Shown here one piece after another: positions 1 through 12,000 of a DNA stretch of 64,000 bases (position 1 is the stretch's first letter; every line of letters begins with the position of its first letter). Origin of the DNA: Branchiostoma belcheri (lineage: Eukaryota > Chordata > Leptocardii > Amphioxiformes > Branchiostomatidae); NCBI RefSeq assembly GCF_001625305.1, contig NW_017804242.1, positions 3,039,750 through 3,103,749 of the forward strand. Reading direction: 5' to 3'. The notes below the pieces were generated by a model. The model worked only from the letters and a program-made list of their open reading frames with translations. It searched no databases and was not told the origin of the DNA. The translations under genes were made by a program, and so were the position numbers.

Positions 1-834
1 GCCAATTTTTTTACCAAAGGCAAAGAAGAGTGCATTCCTGGGCCATTGCCATTGTCATTCTGAGATTGATGACCTCGCTATTTGGATGATTGTCAAAAGG
101 ACAAATCATAGTAGGAGGTTAGGAGATACATTCCTGTCAGAACCGCTACATGGTTTGATAGGAAATAAATAACAAAGTTTTAGTTGCAACTTTGCTCTGC
201 TGCTTATGAAGTATAAAAGTAAACATTGCATGTGGATGAATGGACAAGAAAAACAGAATTAAAACTTGCTGGTAAATGGGGTAAAATGGCACTGACTAAT
301 CAATTGTTTATTTGTTTGTTTGATGGATCTCCATTAGTGAGTATACATATTTTACATTTGTAAAAGTAAACTGTTTATAGAAGTTCATCTTTGTTGTTTT
401 CTTTCTGTAAAACAATTTATTTTTGTTTCCTGGATCTTATCATCTGTTTTGGAGTTTAGATGTCCTTTGATTTGGTAATACTGTATTAGTTTTCCATGCC
501 ATACATGTTACTTTGATTTTCAAAAGTAATAAAAAGAATGGTTTAAAAAAAAGCATGCATGTGGATGTCTTCAGTGGATGCTGAGATCCAGCCACCCACA
601 TTGCCTGCACACCTGCAGTTAACCTTAACTCCACCCACCCAGCCTTCTAAAAGTACTTGGTGTGACTTACGGTCAGACACAACACAGGTGCCTGGTGACC
701 ATGGTACTGCTGCAAACATTCGCTGGTGTGAATGTCACTCAGCCGAAGTGTCCTGAAACAACACACACCACACAATTAGTCTTGGCTGCAGTCACTGGAA
801 CAAGCCCAAAACACAACTATAGTTTTCTCTCTCT

Positions 835-840
<6 letters not shown>

Positions 841-865
<25 letters not shown>

Positions 866-866
866 G
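841..866. repeat. (TC)n microsatellite
   Basis: Thirteen or so consecutive TC units, with an interrupted extension leftward to about 826. Confidence 0.9.
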
Positions 867-940
867 GGTTGTCACCTATACAGTCTCGATGTCACATTAA
901 CATTACCTGCTGTCAACTACATTTAATTGAAACATTCAAC

Positions 941-962
941 AAGGAAGAAGAAGAAGAAGATG
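941..962. repeat. (AAG)n microsatellite
   Basis: Six to seven GAA/AAG units. Confidence 0.85.
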
Positions 963-1953
963 TTATGTTCACAAGTTAAAGCGTAAATGTGTGGAGTAAA
1001 AACTGCCTTAAAGTATACTCAGCACATGTATTGCTTTCAACAAATTGTAAATATTTGTATAGTAAACATATGATTAAATAAATGAATGAATGGATGGATG
1101 ACAGAATGAGGTATTCATTCCAACCAGCATCTACTAGTATTTATAATGCTATTTATGTAGATGTTGCAGAAAGCAGAGGTGATTTCATGGGACAGGGTTC
1201 ATCTAAACAGATCAGCAGTAGATGACCCGTGGTCTGACAATGATAAGTACACTGATAGTTTTAGCCTCTTCCTTGTGTACACTAGGGGAGTGAAGGGTGA
1301 AAGCAGTCACAAAGCCCCTTGCAGGAAGGAGTCTCCAAGGCTACATTACATGTCAGTTTCTCCGAGCTGCTGCAAGACAAATTGGCAGGTCACATTCCAA
1401 GGTAGTGGCAGAGGGACATAAACAAACCATCATTGAGGATTAAAGTCATGGCAATGTGGAAAACAGGTGAGGCTCTCAGGACCAACAGCCTACACATCAC
1501 TTTGTCAGGGGGTTACATGGGAAATAAACCTCACAGCTGGCGGGCTGCTTGGGTTAATCACTGTACAAGTCCTGGGAAGTCACCCAGGGTAACTTAGGCT
1601 TTCTTTATTATACAAGAGGGTTTTAACTTACACTGTCACCTGCAATGGAGAATCGTGCAGTAATACTTGCGGTAAGACTTCGTGTTCACTGTGATGGTTT
1701 GGGCTTTAGGAACATGTCCCAGTCACATGGCACTCACCACAGCCATATGTAATCCTTACAAAGGTCCCGAACATGGTCATTATACCCACCTTTCAAGGAA
1801 ATGCACAATATCACACCTGGCTCAAGACAAAAGCATGTTAAGAAGACCACCCAGACACCATGGCAAAGTCTGCAAACCAGACCAAAATTATAATGTGGTT
1901 CTTGCAAGCCAACTTTTCAAAAGTTTTATTTACAACCAACCAACTAACCAACG

Positions 1954-2042
1954 ACCAACCAACCAACCAACCAACCAACCAACCAACCAACCAACCAACC
2001 AACCAACCAACCAACCAACCAACCAACCAACCAACCAACCAA
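1954..2042. repeat. (CCAA)n microsatellite
   Basis: About 22 uninterrupted CCAA units. They produce long ORFs on both strands (repeated Thr-Asn-Gln-Pro or Val-Gly-Trp-Leu) that are not genes. Confidence 0.95.
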
Positions 2043-3002
2043 TTAATCCATCAATCAATTATTCAAATTTTTTAATCACTTTATGAATGCTAATGAGTTG
2101 ACTATCTGAATAAAAGTGTAATAATGAATGGATTCATCTCATTCAGCGTGTCACTTTGGCTGGTCTTTCAACTGATGTTCTCAGGAGATACATTGGGCAA
2201 TTACAGATGAACTTAGGTACGTTAATGGCCGGTCAGCTGCTATTGTTACTTCATGGAAATAACGACAGAGTGAATGATTATCACTTCTGAAGTGAAGTGT
2301 ACTTCCTAACCTGATCACACCTGCTGTCAGGTGAATGGAGAGATAGTAGAGAGGAAACTGCCTGTGAATCAGGGTCAATATGTTCAGCCAGGCTTGACTG
2401 ATGTTACTCTGAGCGCTCAGTCTGCCATGAACTTATTACATGAGGTATAGTGGGTGGTCAGGATGGGGTTTAGCTGACATTTTCATGCCAAGACACTGTC
2501 TGATGAAGAAGTGAATCATTTATCCATGTCTCACAGTGTCACCTTTCTTAGAAATGTTAGGGAATAGCAATTATACAGGCAAGAATAAAACTCTAAGCAA
2601 ACTTTTTTGTAAGTATTAATGGACATGAAAGGGGTTTTGCTGCGCTGGAACTCAGAACTTCGTAACAAAGATTTGCAGGAAAACTTAAAACCATATAAAA
2701 CCACATGAACGTCCCTCAACATGACATGCTTTCGTCTTAACTCAGGGGAGACATTGTGCATAAATATCTATCTAGACTAGAGGTGGATATATTGACAATT
2801 TTTTCTGTTAAGATGTTGGTGTTCATCCTGTTTTTCTTTAATCACATGAACGCCAAACCAAAATCATTCCTTTTTCCTGAAATTTTATATTCATCCCTTC
2901 GGCAATCTCCTGCAAAACTAAGTAGAAAATCAAATAAACAACTACAACAAATAATATCTATAGGAAGGACATGTGCTATAAGAAGGAAGACAGAGTACTC
3001 AC

Positions 3003-6000
3003 ATGTCCAGGGAACCACTGACGACGCAGCGTCCAATCAGCTGCAGGCACGTGACGGCCTGGGTGTGTCCTTCGATCACGTTCAGCCACTCAAAGCTGTC
3101 CAGCGACCACACCATCATGGTGGAGTCATGTGATCCGGAGACCCTGGGACATGGATGACATTGGTTAGTCCATGTGGCTTGCTGGAATAATACATGTACA
3201 GTAACTGATATATTTTCTCATACATGTTGTTTGTTTTCGCAATTAGCACTTGGGCATGTATTTGCAATAAACTTTCTATACCATGAACTGATATACATGT
3301 AGAGTTACCATCTCCAACTCTGGTCGAATGAATTGTTCTCCAAAGCAAGATCAGTCCCGCTACCAAGTTTCCCTATTTTGGTCATTTTCTATGCTCTTTT
3401 TTACGTTGATGAAGGAGGTCTGGTAGTGTCTAGACATTGGTGTAAATGACATGATGTGGTAATATTGTTGGGATGGAAGAATAAATCCTATAGAGAGGGT
3501 ACAGGCCATCGATATAGAACCCAAAGTCAAACAGAGGTAGTCCATTCTTTATTGGTCACTTTATCAGATTTGATAGTCATGCTGTCGTAGCACAATAAAA
3601 TGTGAAATGCACCACAAACTGCCCTGTTCGAGGTATTTCGGTCGGTAAAGGATTCTTTGGCATGACAGACATGTAAAGCCTAAGCAGTTTGTCCACTTGT
3701 AATGGTGCATATACATGTATGGAGGGCAAAGCAACATAAGGAAAAAACATTTTCCTTCCATAAAGTATCTGTAAATAATCAGGTGTTTATTTTATTCCTG
3801 ATGTGTTTATTTGGCAGCAGCAGGTCGGTCCTCTGGGACTGTGACTTGCCACACTTGCCAGCCATAAATAATGTCCTATAAAGATCCTGTAAGGGCCACC
3901 AAAGGTGTCCACTCATTCCTGGCCCCTGAGGGGCAACCCAATACCCTGGGAAGGAGAGGGCAGCCCAGCTTCAGATAATGAAGAGGCTGCAGCAGTCCAC
4001 AGGGGAGCAGGATGGCAATATCAGATGATGAAGGAAGGCTGCTGGCCAAACCCGTTTTGTTGATCATCATCATCATCATCTGTTGACCCTAACTGTCTGC
4101 CTGACCTCATCAAGAATGTTTCCGTAAAATCAAGGAGGCACCGCAAACGTGATTGATAGTGATATTCCTCCTGCAGAAAATTCTTTTCAAAACAAATTTT
4201 GGTTGAGCTCACCTGAACAGAACCTTACAAGATGAAGAAAATTGGGTCAACTTATCTGAACAAGTTCTCCACATAAATGATTTGCACATCCAAGTCATTG
4301 TGCACGAAACTACCTGAGTGGCAAAGAAGCATGAAGCCCTCACAACAGAAGCCTTGCATGACCCCCACATATACCTTTATACAATGGACCCTGCTTAACT
4401 TACCTATGGGTCAATTAAGGCTTTATGAGGTGCGAGGTGAGCAGAGATACCTGCCCTTGGGTGTCCGTGACAGGTACTTCCTCTGTGGATTTACACATGT
4501 GTAAACTGTTGCTCATGGTTGGCCACAGGAAATTTCCTAATTTCAAGAGGGTGCATGGGATTGCTGCCCACATACAGACAGCCCTGAAATCCCTGTGTTT
4601 TCCCTGACAAAGTCCAGAGGCAGGAAGTCCCACATCACACCACAGGTACCCAGATGTGCCTGAGCACCATTCCCACCATTAGTCATGGGCAGGTGACATG
4701 CTCATGTGAGAAGTGTGCTAATTACTTTCTCACACCTTGAAGGGCAAAGTGGCATGTCTCACCCTGTCTGTGAGTTGAGCGCAGCTGTGGGGAGGGGAGA
4801 GGGAGGGACCCTGACAAACATCAGGACCCCGGCCACATGGTACCTGTGCTGTACCTGTCCACCAACCCTGGCCTTCCTCTACCAACACTCACCTCTATCT
4901 CCAATCACATGTAACACATCCTGATAGCTAACCTCCTGTGTGAGGCCATATTTTCCAACTGCTGGTCACCCTGGCCTTTAGGGAGCTGTGATGGAGGTCG
5001 CAGATACTGGGGAACCACTGAGCCAAGGATTCTGCTCATTTCAGTCTGGACCTGTCTGGCCATGAGGGCTCTCCCTGTCTGCTCAGACAATCAAACTGTC
5101 TGTGTCAACAAACTCTACAACTCATCTGTCTAGAAATCGATCACCTGAATTACAACTGTAAAACAACCTTTTTTAAAAATCTTTCACGCCTGCTTATGAG
5201 CATCTAAAGTTTGAAAGTGAAGTTAGAAGCTGAAATGACAGGGCAGCAAGGAGAAAGGTGATTCCTCCTTTCAAAAACACGAAATTCCATCTATTCCATT
5301 GACGTTTAAACAAAGAGATCCTAAATACTGTTAGCTGTGTAACCTATATATATANNNNNNNNNNNNNNNNNNNNNNNNNNNNNNNNNNNNNNNNNNNATA
5401 TACATATACATATATATAGATCCCTATTATCTTGAATTTTTCCTGGCTGCATGAATGCATCCTCATGTCCCATATGGTTCCAGATACTTCCCCAGGGGCG
5501 CACCTGTGGTCTTCCTCACACACACCTCCTGCTATCTGTACTCATGTTACTAAACATCCTGTTGATTGTTTTCCCTGTACTTTGATGTTTCATTCAGGGG
5601 TCTGACAACTGGAATTTGATGGGGGAAATCACAGGGAAATTATGGGTGTCACTGAATTGATTGGATACAGATTCCCATATCTGCTAAGATAAGACAGACA
5701 CTCAAGCTCCTGGCTGACCACTACAAAGGTTGGCATTCTAGAATACTGTCATGGTGTAGTCTAAACAGCAGCCAAAGTTTCTACTGACCAACCTTCCAGT
5801 CCAGTCCAAGTAGAGCTAATGTTGTTCTGTCAACAGCCGATAATTTGGACAGGGAATAAAAGCAGGTCCAGAAAAAATTGATTGTTCACAACCCCAGTCA
5901 TGGGGTCAGGGGGTCAGTTGGTGAGAGAGACCACCACTGGGAGGGGATGAAGCCAGCAACTTTACTGCCTCTGCTGAGGTCAGGATTTTACGAGCATTGG

Positions 6001-9000
6001 TTGTTCCTTTTTTTTTTTTTGGCTTCTAAAGAGAATGATGCAAAAAAGCTTTGAATGCAATTCAATTCTCTTTGGTAAATCAATGGGCCTTGAGGGAAAA
6101 AGGAGGATCAATTTCTGGGAAGCCAGATTCAGGTGAATCCCCCTAGCAATACTCTTCTAAACTGCAGATTACAAGCATGGACATCCAATGGACAAAACTA
6201 TGCATGATTGCAGGATTGTGGTAGAGTGGCTGTTTTGTTGCTGATTGAGATGGGCCCATATTTTCTGTGACAGCAACTTAGTACCAAGTTTATAGTATCC
6301 TCTCTGACAGGATAGATACTAGTACTTGATGATATAAACCCCTGAATTGACTATCATTTGTTCTTTCATATTTATTTTCAAGTAATGTATATTTGACAAT
6401 GGTAGTCATGGCATTAACAACTAACTTATGACATGGTTATTATGAAAAGAGAAATTCATGACATGACTACAGTGAGGGCCTGCAAGGGGGGGTAGTGATT
6501 ACGAATTACGCAAAATTTTCGCCGCCTATTACGAATTACGTTAAAGTTTCAGAGCTGATTACGACTTTACGATTTGCGGCTAATGTCCAATTACGAATTA
6601 CGTTGATTTTTGCGGAGGCTGCCTACGAATTACGAAGTCTAAAATGGCCTGATTACGCCTTACGAAAAAGGGCTTGCAGGCCCTCTACAGTGGACTTCAT
6701 ACATGCAAAGATTCATACCCAAAGGTCAGTCACCACTACCAGTTGCACTGATTCCCTGGTGTTAATTGCCAGCTGTAGTGATCAAATTATATATAAATAG
6801 GACCTTCCCATGGATTTAGATAAGGATGATTTATACTGGCACTATTTGGCCCTGCTGCCTGGAGGATGACCACATGTGGGGAAAATAGTCATAAATCAGG
6901 ACCAGTGGGAAGCCTCTCTGATCTTCCTCATATGGGGAAAATGATCATCAGCGGATGCCAACCTAGTTTTGATGATGAAGCTCTTCCAGCTATTTTCTTC
7001 CAGATCGAAAGCACATACTTCTAAAGTAACCTTTGATGAATTGCACTCCAGTGTGTCACAGCAGATTTTCAATTATCTACCATAAGATATGCACTGACGG
7101 TATCTACGTATTTCATAGCCTATTTAAACTGTACCTTGCAACAAAAAGTGTAAACTTTATGCCTTGCTGGACAATAAAAAATATGTACAGTGATCTGCAA
7201 AGATCTGACAATGCACAGGCATCTCAAAAACCAGGTAGGCTACCTGGTTATACAGGTCAAGAACAGGTGCTTCACAGAGAGTCTACAAGAGCTAGGGTGT
7301 TGCAAGTTGTGTTGACACAGTTCTAATTATATTTTCACTGTCCATTGCCCCAGCAGCTTTATCAAATTAAAGGCGCCAAGGCTGCAGCCAATATGGGGTG
7401 ACATTGCTCTCTCTGATTGCAATGGGGTGAGTAATTTCTGATCTTGTTTAGGTGCCAAGGGAGGGGTCATGAGGTCTCCAGCAACAGGTGTTGATCCAGA
7501 TGGCCGTTAATTTAATTAAGTGCCTCAAGGAGGGAGGTCCCAGATACTGATCAAGCCACCAATTATGGGCTAAAGTAGGCTAAAGATGAGGAGTCCAAAT
7601 ATTCAAATATAAACAAAGTTGCGGTTGGTGGTCCATTTAAATGAGCCAGAGCGACGCAGAAACCTGTAAAACCGCTGCACGCCGTGGCGCATGCTGTCGC
7701 TACACATTCGAGGCCACCTCGGCTTCACTAATGTGGAGAAAGGGGACAAGAATGGGCGGATCGGTGAGATGAAAGGAAGCGCCTTAACAGACTTACTCAC
7801 ACACCGCTTGGCCCAGGGATGCTTGATAGATCTTACAATAGCCGTGCACATATCTGGTGCAGGGTCCTAATAAGCTATGTCAGCAGCGTATTTCTTCATT
7901 AGCAGAGATGAGGATGACAACAACCAGCATCTGCTCGGTAACCTGGGACACAGCCCAGACTGGTAAGGATGACACCAATGACTTGAGTGATCTTTGTGAT
8001 GTGCCGCCTTAGTTACAAGACCACTCAGGGACAGATAAAATCTTGTCTACATGCAGGTGGACAGGTGGCCACTTAAGACAGGATTTTTAGATTTAGAATA
8101 TTTTTCAAAAGTTTTGGCCTCGAAATTCAACGATACGATATGTCAATGGGAAAATTATCTATGGGACCACCAAAAGGTGGAGACATTGGCCCGGTGGTCC
8201 TAATGTAGAGGTGGTCACTTGTACAGGTAAAACTATGGTTGCTTGAAAAGGCCTCCAGATAAACAAGGACGAGGTAATTTGTGAAATTTTTGTTAATAGT
8301 CCACCATCAGGAAAACTTACAGAAAGTGCTGGTTACACTGCAGACAGGACACAGCGCCTCGGTGACCGGTCAGAACTGCCAGCCGCTCGAACTGGACAAT
8401 GTCCCACACCTGTGGAAGACAGCATTCTGTTACCACAAAGTCAATTGACAATTAAAAAGTGCATTGAGTGCTACCTTGGGTGCCAGACTACTAGTATCTG
8501 GCTGTTAGTCGTTTTCCTGGAGTTGAGCCCGGGGTGAGGGGGGTGGGGGGGAGTTTGGCTGGCCCTCTCCCCGGGCTCAACTCCCCAGTAGTTAAGATAG
8601 GCAGGCAAAGGGCTTCTGGCTGTGGAAAGAAAACGGCTAACGGCCTGTAAATAGTCTGGCACCCAGGGTAATTGAGTGTGAGTGCTTCTATCGCTTTTTG
8701 AAGACCAAGTATGGTTCCCAATATGTAACATCCTTCAACATCACATGAATGTTAATGAAACACTTCCCAATATGTAGCATCTTTCAATAGCACATGAATG
8801 TTATAATTAGAAACAAAATAAGTGGACTTTTAGAACTGTTGTGGGTTAAAAAAGGACACATTATCATTGATTATTCAAACAGGGCTGGGACCAATCCAAA
8901 CGTCTTTTGACTTCTAGTGCAGTTACCATCTGCCAAACATGTGATCTGATATAGCAGCCAGGTTTTATTCAACAAACAATTTAACAGCAATTAGCCCAAA

Positions 9001-12000
9001 CTGTAGGGGATTTCAGGGTCAAATGACAAGGCCTCTGCTATATTATGTATACAGCTGTTTGTGAGGAGGTACTGACAGTTCTTAGGGGCACTTTAGACTG
9101 ACGACGGTTCGATAGTCGTACGAATGTTTATCGTCAAGATGTTGCCGGCGACGGTATTTTACCACCGTCTAAACACGATCAAAATAGTCGCACGACGGTA
9201 ATCCTCGAATCGTCGTCACTACCACCTCGGACCCTATCGTGCGATCCTTCAGCGGGGGGTCCGAGGAGGATTTTCCATCGTCTAAAGTGAACCGTCGCCG
9301 GAAGTGGGAGGTCATTGGCCTTATGCAAATAAGCCTGCAAGCGTTATTTCATGTCCAAGCACATCGCCTGTATCATTAAATGTCGTCAAACCAAAGACTT
9401 TATATCGTCATACGTGTCTAGTACAATCCCCTGCCACCAATCGCTACTTCTCCAGTACGAACCGATCCGCCGATCCACATTTCCCGGCCAATATAGCCAG
9501 GCCGACGGCAGCACCAAACGCCTGGTTCAAACCCGGAGTATTTGCCCGCTCGGTACATGTGCCTCATACCCCTTCTTTGCTGGGCACAAACTCGGCGTCT
9601 CATCCACAGGACGACGAGTTAAAAGCAGGATAAAAACAATCTGCTGTAGCATGCCGAAAAAAGGGGCCCTCTCGCCATTTTGAATTGGCGCGCGGCGTGC
9701 CCTCCTGCGCTGCGGGTGTCCGCCACGCTTTATGGTCATGTGTCTAAAGCCAGCCGTCGCCCACAACGATTGTCGTGCGGTCGTCAGTCTAAAGTCGGCC
9801 TAAGAATTGCTGGACACGCCAAACCATACATCCTGCATAAATTGATTAAAAAAAATACCATGTCAGCATATACTCTCATACCCTCACAACTGCAATGATT
9901 GAATTAACAGATGTAGCATGCTTTCTTAAATGCAAGACTGCTTCATTGTGTCAGTGTAATACCTCAAGAATGTAGGAATGTTTTCGCTGGAGTAGGGCTT
10001 ATGAATCCATATGACATCTTGCCTGCCACCTCTCCCCACACACTCCTGCTGTAACCCCTGTCAAACACTTCCCCTCACTCCCACACCCGCCAAAAATTAA
10101 AGCACACCTGTCATATTGGAGTGACATGTCCCTTCCATCATGCTTACTGATAAGATTACACTGAGGTAAGGTAAATTCAATAATCTGTGAAGTGTGCACA
10201 ACATATGAGCACCCCCCCATTCCCCCCTACATGGCCACATGGGACCCACCTGTGACCTGTGACCTTACAGGGTTCGAAATACTTTTTTTCAGGTACGTGC
10301 AAAATTGCACATTGGCAAAATTTTTAGGTGCAATTTGAAAAATTTATGTGCAAAATTATATTTAGCCTTGCATCTTTCGGTTTGGAACTGTTTTACTGTG
10401 TATCAACCTTCTTAGCCTGCCACTGCATATAGAAGTTTTAGTATACATTAAAAAGAAGGGACCAAACAAAACATGAACAATGCAAGTATCATCTGTGTTT
10501 AATAAAAAAAAGAACAACAAAAAAATTTGTCGGCATTAGCTTCAAAGGACGCCGCTAGTGACCCCCGGCCCTCTCACTCGTCATTAAAAAAAAAATACCA
10601 ACAGTATGCAAGCAATAAATTTCATTTATTTTGCATATTTGTTTACCTTGAATATCGTGCACGATATAAGGAAAAAAATACTGCTTAGAAAAAAATAACG
10701 TCCGGTAAATTTTTGCTTCTTGGCGCTCCCCTCCCCCTCCTCTGGGGGCGCGTCGTCAACATCGGCCGCGGGATCCTCGGAGACGGTGGACCCGGTGGCA
10801 TCTCCCGATCCACCGCCCCCGGCTTCACCAGCCTCTGGTCTACCGCCACCGGCTGCACCAGCCTCTGATGCCGGTTGGGCCCGTGAAAAGAACTTGAAAA
10901 TCGACCCCTTCTTCATGCTTCATGCTTTACAAATTTCCTGGGTAGCACTGAATGCTGGGAAATCCGAAAACTCTGTTTTTCACCGAATTTTACCGAAAAT
11001 TGGACGAAAAAGCCGAAATTACTCTGCCGAAGGACTTCGTACCACATCGGGCAACAAGTTTCGCGGGTCTCACCATATTTGGTAAATCAGCTACGTAGGC
11101 CTTCGCGTCTTGCCATATTAGGTAAATCATTACGTAATGCCTTCGCGTCTTCACCTGGGGACGAGAGCAGCTTGTTCCCAGGATGTTCAGTAGAGAAAAC
11201 AATGTGGCTGCCATGCGCCCAGCGCGATGCCGACACAGCAAGAAACTTCGGAGATACGCAGTGCAAACATGATATATCGGTATTGTCCAGGTGCAAAATT
11301 GCACATTCAAAATATTTTTAGGTGCAAATCTTGAAAATTACGTGCAATTTGCACATTGCACCTTTGTATTTCGAACTCTGCCTTACATCAGGGATGCACT
11401 AATCTACAATCAGATGTAGGGTCCGGCTCAGTGTTTTACGCTTTAAGTTTTGAAGACCTTCTACCGATCTTTCTAGTGGTCCTCATTTTCTCTCCTATCC
11501 TTCCTGTAGCAGCCTGGAGTCCAGTCTTGCTGATTAAGTCTGTTCCCCAAAGGATCTTGGAGAGCGGACTATTAGCTAACAAGACTAGACTCCAGGATAA
11601 TCCCTTTAATCACTAGAAAGACATATCATAATAAGCCACAAATACAGGCATAAAACTCTGGGCCAGACCCTACATCTGCTTGGAGATTCACTAAGAGCCA
11701 CTTACCATGATCGACATGTCCCAGGATCCTGTGCAAATCTTGGTCTGGTTGAAGTGGATGGAGCGTATACCACCCTGCAGAGATGACAGTAAACATGGTA
11801 ATCAACAATGACATAGCTTCTGACAAAATGTAGCAGAATTGAAGTCAATTTCATCCACTGGCCTACCAATATTGTCAACTCTTGTGGTGGAATAAAGTCC
11901 TTGGTTCAACATTTCACAATAACATTAACTCTCGTAATTCTACATGGCTACATTGAAAAGAAATTTAAAGAGATTCACTATTATCATCAGTTATAACTTG

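Larger units (their letters stand above)
1..3002. other. Left edge: no exon recognised
   Basis: The F-box/WD40 gene must continue leftward because its exon at 3003-3143 ends in a GT donor, yet no WD40-like segment with an acceptor in the right phase was found here. The stretch holds three simple repeats (841-866, 941-962, 1954-2042). It is probably intron. Confidence 0.5.

Noticed and set aside
1076..1104. AATAAATGAATGAATGGATGGATG as a LINE tail
   Set aside because: Could be a simple repeat; no retrotransposon body is recognisable beside it.
1838..2086. Long ORFs on both strands with repeated Thr-Asn-Gln-Pro or Trp-Leu-Val-Gly
   Set aside because: They are translations of the (CCAA)n microsatellite.
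9304..9683. Overlapping ORFs of about 110 residues in the GC-rich element
   Set aside because: Low stop frequency follows from CpG-rich composition; no transposase or domain motif is seen.
10720..11085. Plus-strand Pro/Ala/Ser-rich ORF in the hAT-like element
   Set aside because: Antisense of the minus-strand ORF that has the more plausible transposase-like start.
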